Shown piece after piece: positions 46,829-55,197 of a stretch of 64,000 bases of DNA. The stretch covers positions 356,501 through 420,500 of the forward strand of contig NZ_AP014583.1 of NCBI RefSeq assembly GCF_000828715.1. Reading direction: 5' to 3'. Below the pieces are notes generated by a model that had not been told where the DNA came from, made no database searches, and saw nothing but the letters and a program-made list of their open reading frames with translations. Numbering within the stretch: position 1 is the stretch's first letter; each line of letters begins with the position of its first letter. This stretch comes from Winogradskyella sp. PG-2. GTDB lineage: Bacteria; Bacteroidota; Bacteroidia; Flavobacteriales; Flavobacteriaceae. The position numbers were made by a program, and so were the translations under genes.

Positions 46829-47890
46829 ATGGAGAAGAAAACCCTAATCTTATCAGCTAATGATGTTAATCAAATTTTAGAGACCTATGGTCTTAATAGG
46901 TTAATGGATACGCTGATTAAAAGAACAACAGATCATATTAGAAGTTACGACCCAGAAAAAACAGAGATTCCAATTAGATCTGGGTTTAATTATGAAAATA
47001 ATGATCCTGGTTTAATTGAATGGATGCCAGTTCACAAAAAAGGAGATGAAGTTGTAATTAAAGTTGTAGGTTATCACCCTAGAAATCCACAAAAATATTA
47101 TTTACCTACAATTCTGTCTTCTATTTCTTCTTATGATACAACAACTGGTCATCTAAAAGGTTTAGCTGATGGTGTACTTCTTACTGCATTACGCACGGGT
47201 GCCGCATCAGCAGTAGCGTCACAAGTATTAGCGAAAACACAAAGTTCTACCTTAGGGTTAATCGGTTGTGGTGCGCAAGCTGTTACTCAATTACACGCAT
47301 TATCTAGAGTATTTGATATTAAAAAAGTAATGCTTTATGATGTGGATGATAAAGCTATGAATACTTTTAGCGATCGTATTACTATGTTAGACCTTAATCT
47401 CGAAATTGTATTCTCATCTATCAATGATATTTTAAATACCAGTGATATAGTATGTACAGAAACCTCAATTGATGTTGGTACTGGGCCGCTTTTTTATAAT
47501 TTAAAAACTAGTGATCATCTTCACATCAATGCCATCGGTTCTGATTTTCCAGGAAAAGTAGAGTTACCTTTAAACTTTTTGAAACAAAGTTTGGTATGCC
47601 CAGATTTTTTAGAACAAGCTAAAATAGAAGGTGAATGTCAACAGCTAGAAGATTCTGAGATAGGTCCTGTTTTATCAGATTTGGTAAAGCACAGTGAAGA
47701 TTATGTTTATGCAAAAAATCAAAGAACTGTCTTTGATTCTACGGGTTGGGCACTCGAAGATCAGATAGTAATGGACCTCTTTTTAGATTTAGCTAAAGAA
47801 TTTGGTATAGGTCAAGAAATTGCTTTAGAAAATATTTCTGAAGATGCTAAAAACCCTTATAGTTTTATGTTGAAAGCGGTTTCGGTATAA
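46829..47890 (+). CDS. Ornithine cyclodeaminase family enzyme
   Basis: A 353-residue enzyme. The Rossmann NAD-binding motif is GLIGCGAQA (143-151), preceded by LTALRTGAASA (119-129). The proposed catalytic aspartate D239 lies in AIGSDFPGKVEL, close to the GGDxPGKTEL motif of true ornithine cyclodeaminase and unlike the alanine-dehydrogenase or ketimine-reductase versions. It would convert L-ornithine to L-proline and ammonia (or L-lysine to pipecolate). As first gene of the plus-strand operon it probably supplies the ring amino acid loaded by the free adenylation enzyme across the locus. Confidence 0.85.
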   Translation: MEKKTLILSANDVNQILETYGLNRLMDTLIKRTTDHIRSYDPEKTEIPIRSGFNYENNDPGLIEWMPVHKKGDEVVIKVVGYHPRNPQKYYLPTILSSISSYDTTTGHLKGLADGVLLTALRTGAASAVASQVLAKTQSSTLGLIGCGAQAVTQLHALSRVFDIKKVMLYDVDDKAMNTFSDRITMLDLNLEIVFSSINDILNTSDIVCTETSIDVGTGPLFYNLKTSDHLHINAIGSDFPGKVELPLNFLKQSLVCPDFLEQAKIEGECQQLEDSEIGPVLSDLVKHSEDYVYAKNQRTVFDSTGWALEDQIVMDLFLDLAKEFGIGQEIALENISEDAKNPYSFMLKAVSV

Positions 47891-47940
47891 CGCTCTAAAA
47901 CACTTAAAGGATTCTTATCCAATAACTAACACCATCCTAA

Positions 47941-49197
47941 ATGAAAAAGTTACTTCAAAAATCTGTTTTTATACTACTATTCTTATTACCAGCTCTATGC
48001 TTAGCTCATTTTCCAAATCAAAGTTATATCTTTTTACGAGTTTACGAAACTAATGGAATCGAAGGTCGATTTGAAATTAATATTAGAGAAATCAATAAGG
48101 TATTTAACTTAGACTTAAGAGATAATGTTACTGATGAAGAGATTGCCCCATACGCGGATAAAATCAAAGCTTATGTGCTTCAACATGCGGCATTTTCATC
48201 TAAATACGGAAAACACAATATAGCTTTAGGTAAATTAGATTTGTTTCCTTTAGCCCAAGGTGCTATGGTTCAAGTCTTTTTTAAACTTGAAAACATGCAG
48301 CAACTCCCAGATTTGTTGAATGTAAAGTATGACCTTGTCTATGAAAAAGATGATACGCATCGTGGTTTTTTAGTTACAGAATATAGTTGGGCAGCTGGCG
48401 TTATAAATGAGGAAGCAAACATTTCGTTAAGTTTTTCACCAGACAAAACAGAAGACACTTTAGATCTTACTGATACTTCAAAATGGAAAGGTTTTGTAGC
48501 CATGGTAAAACAAGGTATGTGGCATATATGGATTGGTATCGATCATATTCTGTTTTTATTAGCTTTAATATTACCATCTGTCTTACGGCGTATGAGAAAA
48601 CCAAAAGAAGCAACCGTATCTTCGAATTCTTTTACAATACAATCGTCTACTTGGACTCCTGCCAAAAACTTTAAAGACGCTTTTTTATATGTTATAAAAA
48701 TTATTACATTTTTTACTATTGCACACACTATAACATTAAGTTTAGCTTCACTTCAAATTGTCAGTTTACCTTCAAGGTTTGTAGAATCTATTATTGCGTT
48801 ATCAATTGGTTTAGCTGCTTATCATAACATTAGACCAATATTTAAAGGTAAAGACTGGATTATTGCATTTATTTTTGGACTCTTTCATGGCTTTGGATTT
48901 GCTAGTGTTTTAGCAGATTTAGGCTTATCATCAGAAAATTTAGGGATTTCCCTCTTTGGATTTAATGTTGGTGTAGAAATAGGTCAGTTACTCATAATTG
49001 CAATGATGTTTCCAATTTTATTCCTGCTTAGAAGAAGAAAAATCTACAAGAAAATACTTCTTTATGGTTCTATCTTACTGATTATAATTTCATTATATTG
49101 GGCTATAGAGCGCATATTCGATATTAATCTAGGTGTAGAACAACAATTAAGAAAAAGTATCCAAGATATTCTAGTTGCCATAGGATTGTGGTCTTAA
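47941..49197 (+). CDS. HupE/UreJ family membrane protein
   Basis: A 418-residue protein. It has a signal peptide (cleaved after LCLA, about residue 22), an extracytoplasmic domain (residues about 23-180) and six helices in the C-terminal half. The family signature is GLFHGFGFASVLADLGL with FGFNVGVEIGQL. HupE/UreJ relatives are linked to nickel or cobalt uptake; this longer class has no proven substrate. It lies 50 bases after the cyclodeaminase gene and 25 before the NRPS. With the TonB receptor in the other arm it hints that the product handles a metal. Confidence 0.82.
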   Translation: MKKLLQKSVFILLFLLPALCLAHFPNQSYIFLRVYETNGIEGRFEINIREINKVFNLDLRDNVTDEEIAPYADKIKAYVLQHAAFSSKYGKHNIALGKLDLFPLAQGAMVQVFFKLENMQQLPDLLNVKYDLVYEKDDTHRGFLVTEYSWAAGVINEEANISLSFSPDKTEDTLDLTDTSKWKGFVAMVKQGMWHIWIGIDHILFLLALILPSVLRRMRKPKEATVSSNSFTIQSSTWTPAKNFKDAFLYVIKIITFFTIAHTITLSLASLQIVSLPSRFVESIIALSIGLAAYHNIRPIFKGKDWIIAFIFGLFHGFGFASVLADLGLSSENLGISLFGFNVGVEIGQLLIIAMMFPILFLLRRRKIYKKILLYGSILLIIISLYWAIERIFDINLGVEQQLRKSIQDILVAIGLWS

Positions 49198-49222
49198 ATA
49201 CTCATTTTGAAACTTGTCCCTA

Positions 49223-52141
49223 ATGAAAAATGAAATAGATAAAAAATCGCTTCTTAGCCAGTGGAAAAAACAAAAAGATAAAACTACTCCAACCACACCT
49301 AAAATTACAAAGGTACCTGATGGTGAAGCTATCCCGCTGTCTAGAGGGCAAGAACGCCTTTGGTTTCTTCAGCAATTATATCCCGATAATTCGTTTTATA
49401 ATCATGCGGAATCATTTACAATACTTGGTGATTTAAATGTAGAATACTTATCGAAAAGTTTCGACTTAATTATCGAGCAACATGATGTTCTAAAATCTTA
49501 TTTCCCTGTAGAAGAAGGAAAAACTACAATTAAAATTAACTCTGATTTTAAGCTAACAATAAATCAGCAAGATTTCAGTGAGTTATCATTACAAGATGCG
49601 AAACAGAAAGCAACTAACTTTATTGAAAAGGAAATTGTAACTCCTTTTAATCTAAATACACCTCCACTTATTCGTGTATCTCTTACAAAACTATCTAACT
49701 CACATCATATTTTATCGATAAACATTCATCATATTATTATAGACGAATGGTCTATGAAAAATATAAGTAATTTATTATCAAAGTATTACACAACACTTTC
49801 TAATAATGAAATAATAGAGACCGCCAAACCACAAATTCAATATCAAGATTTTGCTTATTGGGAACAACATAGAACATTACCATCAAAACAAATTGATTAT
49901 TGGAAGACGAAATTATCTGGTACAATTCCTGTACTAGAATTACACACTGATTATAGGCGACCTTTACAGCCTACATTCAATGGAGGACATTATACGTCTA
50001 ATTTGTCTAAAAAAGATTCAGAGGATTTATTAGCATTTGCTAAAATAATGAAAACAACTCCTTTTGTGATTGCGCTTTCGCTTTTCAAAACGTTGCTATA
50101 TAGATACACTAAACAAAAAGATATTTTAATTGGACTACCGATTACCAATAGAGATCATAAATCCTTGCAAAATTTAATTGGTTTCTTCGTTGATACTGTT
50201 GTTTTGCGTACAAAATTTGAAGGTCACAGCACCTTTACACAACTTGTTTCTAAAGTCCGTAAAAATACTTTAGAAGCATTTTCTAACAAAGCAATTCCTT
50301 TCGATTATCTTGTTAAGGAGTTGTTACCGAATAGGTCTTTAGCAATGAATCCATTTTTTCAAGTCATGTTTGTTTATAACAATGAAGAACGAGACTCTAA
50401 TTTTGGTCCAGATATTGAGTTTAAAAAAGAAGAAGATATTCTTTTAAAATCTTCTAAATTCGATTTAACTCTATTTGTAAATGAAAAAGATGGTTTATTG
50501 TCTACAACCTTCGAATTTGCAACGGATTTATTTGACACATCCACAATTAAACGTTTTTCAGAGCATTACAATCTTTTAGTGCAGGCTGTGATTTCTAATT
50601 CAGATGTTTCAATTTCCGAGTTACCAATGCTTACTAAGCAAGAAAATGATTTATTTACTTCAACTAAAGCAGTAAAAAACAATTCCTTTAGCACCTCCAC
50701 AGGTATACATCATATTATAGAGGATATAGTAAAAAAGCATCCTTATAATACTGCTGTATCATTTGGTTCAAAATCATTAACCTATGAAGATTTAAATAAC
50801 AAAGCAATTGCTTTAGCGCATGTTATACTTGCAAATAAAAACGAAGAAGATACTATTATTGGCTTATCAATAGAACGCTCAACAGCAATGATTGTTGGAT
50901 TATTAGCGATTCTAAAAGCAGGATGCGCATATTTACCGATTGATCCAGACTATCCTGCAGAACGAATTGATTTTATTTTAAAAGATGCAAAAGTAAATTG
51001 TATTATTACACAAGATAAGTTAATTCCAATTTTCAATAATTTTAATGCTGATTTGATTTCTATTGATAATCTCAAAAACGTAAATTCTCATAAATTACCT
51101 ACAGTTTCAAATTCTAATTTAGCTTATGTTATTTATACCTCTGGAAGTACAGGAAATCCTAAAGGAGTTCCTATTACACATAAAAATATTATAAATTCTA
51201 CTGCTGGTCGTTTAGACTTTTATGATAGCAATCCTACTGCGTTTTTATTAATGTCATCTATTTCTTTTGACAGTTCTAAAGCAGGAATTTTCTGGACACT
51301 TTGTACAGGTGGAAATCTAGTAATTTCAGAGATACGATTAGAACAAGATATTGAACAGATTGAAACGGTTATAGAAGAGCAAAAGATAAGTCATACATTG
51401 ATGTTGCCGTCTTTATACCACTTGATTATTGAGCATTCAGACATACAAAAGCTTAAGACTTTAACTACTGTAATAGTAGCAGGAGAGGTCTGTTCAGTAT
51501 CCTTAGCTAAAAAGCATTTTTCTTTTTTACCAAGAGTGGATTTATATAATGAATACGGTCCAACTGAGGCAACAGTTTGGTGTATTGCTCACAAGATTTC
51601 TGAAGAGGATGTAATACATGGAACTATTCCAATTGGTAATAGCGTTACTCATGCAGATATACAACTTCTAGATTCTGAACTTAGACCAGTTCCTTTTGGT
51701 GCTATAGGAGAACTCTTTATTGGAGGCCAAAGCTTGTCTGGTTATTATATAAACAGACCAGATTTAACTAAAGCAACTTATATAAAAAACAATAATGGTA
51801 AGTTATTTTATAAAACGGGAGATATAGCTAAATACAATTATAAAGGAACTATTGAATTTTTAGGACGTATAGATCAGCAAGTTAAAATCAGAGGTTATCG
51901 TGTAGAGCTTGATGAAATAGAGCATACATTAAATACTAATAAAATGATAAAAAAGGCTGTCGTTGTTATTGAAACCACGGATAAAAACATAAACTTAGAT
52001 CCTAATGAAATAATAGAAACCTCAAATCTTGCTGAGTTATTGAATATGCATCTAAAAGAGCAAGATATTGATAAATTAATTGGCTCTATAAAAGCATTAG
52101 ACACCAATGAAAAAGAATACTTATTAAATCAAATCAAATAA
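49223..52141 (+). CDS. NRPS fragment: condensation domain plus adenylation domain ending after motif A8
   Basis: A 972-residue protein from the ATG at 49223; a TTG start three codons earlier is less likely. The C domain (residues about 35-475) has H169-H170-I-I-I-D174, followed by E rather than G. The adenylation part has A3 YTSGSTGNPKG (638-648), A5 NEYGPTEAT, A7 YKTGDI and A8 KIRGYRVELDEIE. It then stops without A9, A10 or a carrier domain; the tail ends in a helical segment (NLAELLNMHLKEQ, TNEKEYLLNQIK). The missing A9-A10 lie on a separate protein two genes on. By eye the visible code is D-S-A-M-I-A-E-V-W; the glutamate could suit a basic side chain. Confidence 0.88.
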   Translation: MKNEIDKKSLLSQWKKQKDKTTPTTPKITKVPDGEAIPLSRGQERLWFLQQLYPDNSFYNHAESFTILGDLNVEYLSKSFDLIIEQHDVLKSYFPVEEGKTTIKINSDFKLTINQQDFSELSLQDAKQKATNFIEKEIVTPFNLNTPPLIRVSLTKLSNSHHILSINIHHIIIDEWSMKNISNLLSKYYTTLSNNEIIETAKPQIQYQDFAYWEQHRTLPSKQIDYWKTKLSGTIPVLELHTDYRRPLQPTFNGGHYTSNLSKKDSEDLLAFAKIMKTTPFVIALSLFKTLLYRYTKQKDILIGLPITNRDHKSLQNLIGFFVDTVVLRTKFEGHSTFTQLVSKVRKNTLEAFSNKAIPFDYLVKELLPNRSLAMNPFFQVMFVYNNEERDSNFGPDIEFKKEEDILLKSSKFDLTLFVNEKDGLLSTTFEFATDLFDTSTIKRFSEHYNLLVQAVISNSDVSISELPMLTKQENDLFTSTKAVKNNSFSTSTGIHHIIEDIVKKHPYNTAVSFGSKSLTYEDLNNKAIALAHVILANKNEEDTIIGLSIERSTAMIVGLLAILKAGCAYLPIDPDYPAERIDFILKDAKVNCIITQDKLIPIFNNFNADLISIDNLKNVNSHKLPTVSNSNLAYVIYTSGSTGNPKGVPITHKNIINSTAGRLDFYDSNPTAFLLMSSISFDSSKAGIFWTLCTGGNLVISEIRLEQDIEQIETVIEEQKISHTLMLPSLYHLIIEHSDIQKLKTLTTVIVAGEVCSVSLAKKHFSFLPRVDLYNEYGPTEATVWCIAHKISEEDVIHGTIPIGNSVTHADIQLLDSELRPVPFGAIGELFIGGQSLSGYYINRPDLTKATYIKNNNGKLFYKTGDIAKYNYKGTIEFLGRIDQQVKIRGYRVELDEIEHTLNTNKMIKKAVVVIETTDKNINLDPNEIIETSNLAELLNMHLKEQDIDKLIGSIKALDTNEKEYLLNQIK

Positions 52142-52150
52142 GTAAGTGCT

Positions 52151-52951
52151 ATGAAGAGAATAAAAAGAACAGAAGCATTTCAGGTCACTTTAGAAATTAA
52201 AGATGATAATTATATTAATCCGCCAAAAGTAGCACAAAGAAACGCTGTAGTTAATAGAGCACTTAAAGAATTTTCTGCTGAATTAAACTCACTACATGAA
52301 CAAACAAGAAAATTTGTGCCTGGTGAAACTGTTGCAGATGATAATATTGGACTTTCAGAACGAGGGCAAGCACATTTAAGTGCGCAAGAGATTATGGAAG
52401 ATTGGCAAATTCCTCTTATGGAAGCTATGGCAAAAGCTATTGCAGAAGACGGAGGAGATATCTTGGAGGTTGGTTTTGGTCGTGGTATTTCTGCAGATAT
52501 GATCCAAAAACATCCTATAAATTCTCATACTATTATAGAATGTAATGACCTTGTAGTAGAACAACATTACAACCCTTGGAAAAATAAATATCCAACAAAA
52601 ACCATTTATTTAAAGCATTGTCTTTGGCAAGATTGTATTGATAACTTAGGGTTATTTGATGGTATATTTTTTCATACATATCCTCTAAACGAAGATGAAT
52701 ATATGCAATATGTAAATGCAAGTATTACGTTTGCAGAACATTTCTTTCATCATGCAGCAAATCATTTAAAACCTGGAGGACGTTTTACTTATTTCTCTAA
52801 TGAAATTCAATCTTTAAGTAGAGAGCATCAACATATACTATTAAAACACTTTTCGTCATTTAGTATCCATGTCATTCGTTTAAATATGCCTGTAGATGTA
52901 AAAGACACATGGTGGGCAAACTCAATGGTAGTAATAAAGGCTATAAAATGA
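52151..52951 (+). CDS. Guanidinoacetate-N-methyltransferase-like enzyme inside the split NRPS
   Basis: A 266-residue SAM-dependent methyltransferase. It has the SAM motif ILEVGFGRG (104-112), followed by HTIIECND (126-133) and FDGIFFHTYPLNEDEY (169-184). These blocks closely match GAMT (LEVGFGMA, IIECNDG, FDGILYDTYPLSEE). GAMT-like enzymes methylate guanidino nitrogens, so the substrate may be an arginine-type residue. It lies 9 bases after the C-A fragment and overlaps the next gene by ATGA. It occupies, as a separate protein, the place where methyltransferase domains are embedded in interrupted A domains. Confidence 0.85.
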   Translation: MKRIKRTEAFQVTLEIKDDNYINPPKVAQRNAVVNRALKEFSAELNSLHEQTRKFVPGETVADDNIGLSERGQAHLSAQEIMEDWQIPLMEAMAKAIAEDGGDILEVGFGRGISADMIQKHPINSHTIIECNDLVVEQHYNPWKNKYPTKTIYLKHCLWQDCIDNLGLFDGIFFHTYPLNEDEYMQYVNASITFAEHFFHHAANHLKPGGRFTYFSNEIQSLSREHQHILLKHFSSFSIHVIRLNMPVDVKDTWWANSMVVIKAIK

Positions 52952-54297
52952 CACAAGAATCTTTAGAACATAGACTAGATGAGTTATCTAAAGCCGATCA
53001 TCAATTAATTCTTTTAAAATTAAAGGATTTAATTTCTAGTGCTTCATATTCTGACACCACTGAAAAACCAAAACGTTTGGTCGCCTATATTGAAACAGAA
53101 CAGTCTTTTGAATCTGATAAAATAAACACGTTTCTAAAAAACCGTTTGCCAGAGTACATGGTACCTTCTGCTATACATATAATTCCTAATATGCCGTTGC
53201 TTCCTAATGGAAAAGTGGATAGAAAAAACTTAAAACCTGTAAAATTAAAAATTGCTCAAAACGCAAAACCAACTGTAGACTCTAAAATTTCACATTCTGA
53301 AGTAGAACAACAACTTATAAAAATATGGGAAGAGGTCTTAAATTTTTCACCTGTACTAACGGAAGATAACTTTTTTGAAATTGGTGGTGATTCAATTTTA
53401 AGTATTCAAATTATTGCTAAAGCTAGAAAGTTAGGTGTTCAGCTAACTGCAAACCAATTATTTGAACATCAAACGATTGCAAAACTTTCGCAAACACTAT
53501 CAACAAAAGAAACTGAGAAAGAAAAAGAAACTTATGAGTTTTTGGTCCCTTTAAGAGAAGAAGGAACTAAAAAACCATTATTCTGCATTCATTCTGGTGG
53601 AGGCCATGTCGTATTTTACAATCTACTGGCAAAGTATATGACTTCAGACAGACCTATATATGCTTTAGAACCTTCTGGCCTTTATGGAGAACGAACCATG
53701 CACAAAAATGTTGAAAGCATGACCATCGATTATATGAAAGCTATAAGATCAGTGCAATTCGAAGGCCCTTACAATATTTTAGTATACTGTTTTAGTGTTA
53801 CTGTTGGTAATGAAATGGCAATAGAATTTAATAAACTTGGACATAAAGCTAACATCATTGTAATGGACACTATGGCATCACCATGGACCCTCAATACGCC
53901 AATGAGATTAAAAGCTAGAATGAAATCTTTTATTATTCGTTTTGCAAAAAATCCTTTTGCAAGTATTAAACATTTCTTTGAGGACAGACTATGGCATATT
54001 AAGCCATTACTTGTTAAATATTTTGGAAATGATGACACAAGAGATTTAGAGAATTTACAAGAAAATTTAAGGCAAATATGTTTGGCTTATGAGTTTAAGG
54101 ATCACCATAACGACATCTCATTGATATTAACTGAAAAACCGCATCAATCTCTGCAACAAGTTATAATAGATTCTTGGAAAGAAATTACAAAAGGTGATTT
54201 TAAACTCTATTACACCGAAGGTAATCATAGAACGCTTTTTATAGAGCCAGACATACAATTTGTATCTAAAAAAATAGAAGAAGCTTTGGTTGAATAA
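52948..54297 (+). CDS. NRPS fragment: C-terminal adenylation subdomain, PCP and thioesterase
   Basis: A 449-residue protein from the ATG at 52948 (ATGA overlap with the methyltransferase). Residues 1-30 are a helical segment (LEHRLDELSKADHQLILLKL). Residues about 42-100 are the end of an A domain: KRLVAYIETE, A9 LPEYMVPS (67-74) and A10 catalytic lysine K89 in PNGKVDRK. PCP: S149 in GGDSI. TE: residues about 200-449, nucleophile S283 in YCFSVTVG (unusual; most have GxSxG), D307 and H427 in GNHRTLF. It completes the domain begun at 49223 and releases the product. Confidence 0.9.
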   Translation: MTQESLEHRLDELSKADHQLILLKLKDLISSASYSDTTEKPKRLVAYIETEQSFESDKINTFLKNRLPEYMVPSAIHIIPNMPLLPNGKVDRKNLKPVKLKIAQNAKPTVDSKISHSEVEQQLIKIWEEVLNFSPVLTEDNFFEIGGDSILSIQIIAKARKLGVQLTANQLFEHQTIAKLSQTLSTKETEKEKETYEFLVPLREEGTKKPLFCIHSGGGHVVFYNLLAKYMTSDRPIYALEPSGLYGERTMHKNVESMTIDYMKAIRSVQFEGPYNILVYCFSVTVGNEMAIEFNKLGHKANIIVMDTMASPWTLNTPMRLKARMKSFIIRFAKNPFASIKHFFEDRLWHIKPLLVKYFGNDDTRDLENLQENLRQICLAYEFKDHHNDISLILTEKPHQSLQQVIIDSWKEITKGDFKLYYTEGNHRTLFIEPDIQFVSKKIEEALVE

Positions 54298-54326
54298 AAC
54301 ATAAATCGAAAGCATGTTTGCATAAC

Positions 54327-55058
54327 ATGAAATATTCTGAAACTCATTTTATTCATTTAAAACCTAATACGACACATCTCTGGTCTATTAATTTCGTTGT
54401 TGACGGTAATATGTATACCAAGTATCATAATTTGCTATCTGAAGATGAAAAGCTACGTGCCAGCAAGTTTAGATTTTATAAGGATAAAAGGTGTTATGTC
54501 GTTACTAAAGGAATTCTTCGATTACTCTCAGGGTTTTACTTAAACAAGGTCCCAAAATCTATTTCATTTGAATATAAAACCTATGGTAAACCTGAATTTA
54601 AACATCAAACAGATTTAAACTTTAATGTATCGCACTCAGGTGATATGGCTGTTATTGCATTTGTTTATGACCATGCTATTGGTGTTGATATAGAAAAAAT
54701 AAAAAACGATTTTGATACGCTTGAGATTGCGAGTAACTTTTTTTCTAAAAAAGAAATATCAGCACTTCAAAAAATTGCTCATGCAAAACAACACATTGCA
54801 TTCTATCGCTGCTGGACCCGCAAAGAAGCTTTAATTAAAGCAAAAGGAAATGGTTTATCTTTTCCTCTGGATCAATTTTCTATGACTTTAGATTCAGATT
54901 TAGAAGCAGAGTTATTAGAAACCAAATGGGATCTTACTGAAAAAAATAATTGGCAACTTTTATCTTTCATTCCAAACCAAGGTTATATAGCTGCTCTTAT
55001 AGTAGGATCCATTGTGAATAATGTGGATTATTTTAATTGGGACCATAATCTAGTATAA
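54327..55058 (+). CDS. Sfp-type 4'-phosphopantetheinyl transferase
   Basis: A 243-residue enzyme from the ATG at 54327; a TTG start three codons earlier is less likely. It has the Sfp motifs NVSHS (100-104), the Mg-binding GVDIEKI (D121, E123) and WTRKEALIKAKGNGL. It transfers phosphopantetheine from CoA to carrier proteins, here the three PCP/ACP serines of the locus. It starts 29 bases after the TE gene and completes the operon. Confidence 0.92.
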   Translation: MKYSETHFIHLKPNTTHLWSINFVVDGNMYTKYHNLLSEDEKLRASKFRFYKDKRCYVVTKGILRLLSGFYLNKVPKSISFEYKTYGKPEFKHQTDLNFNVSHSGDMAVIAFVYDHAIGVDIEKIKNDFDTLEIASNFFSKKEISALQKIAHAKQHIAFYRCWTRKEALIKAKGNGLSFPLDQFSMTLDSDLEAELLETKWDLTEKNNWQLLSFIPNQGYIAALIVGSIVNNVDYFNWDHNLV

Positions 55059-55134
55059 ATCTTGTGATAGCATTTTAAAGTGGTTGTAGAGAATGAAAAA
55101 ATGTATAATTCCTAAAATAAAGGTCTGTAAACCT

Positions 55135-55172
55135 GAATTTTATTGTTAAAACAATAAAATTCAATAACTTTA
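55135..55172 (+). promoter_or_regulatory. Perfect 13-bp inverted repeat over the protease operon promoter
   Basis: GAATTTTATTGTT (55135-55147) and its exact reverse complement (55150-55162) are two bases apart. A -33-like TTG (55143-55145) and a near-consensus -7 box TAACTTTA (55165-55172) are 19 bases apart, so the palindrome overlaps the promoter. It lies 36 bases before the trypsin-like gene. No T run follows, so it is more like an operator than a terminator. Confidence 0.55.
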
Positions 55173-55197
55173 AAGCGCTATTAATTCAAATACTTTT

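Noticed and set aside
52151..52951. A creatine-synthesis GAMT as a housekeeping gene
   Set aside because: It lies between two halves of an NRPS module with a 9-base gap and an ATGA overlap, so a role in peptide assembly is much more likely.
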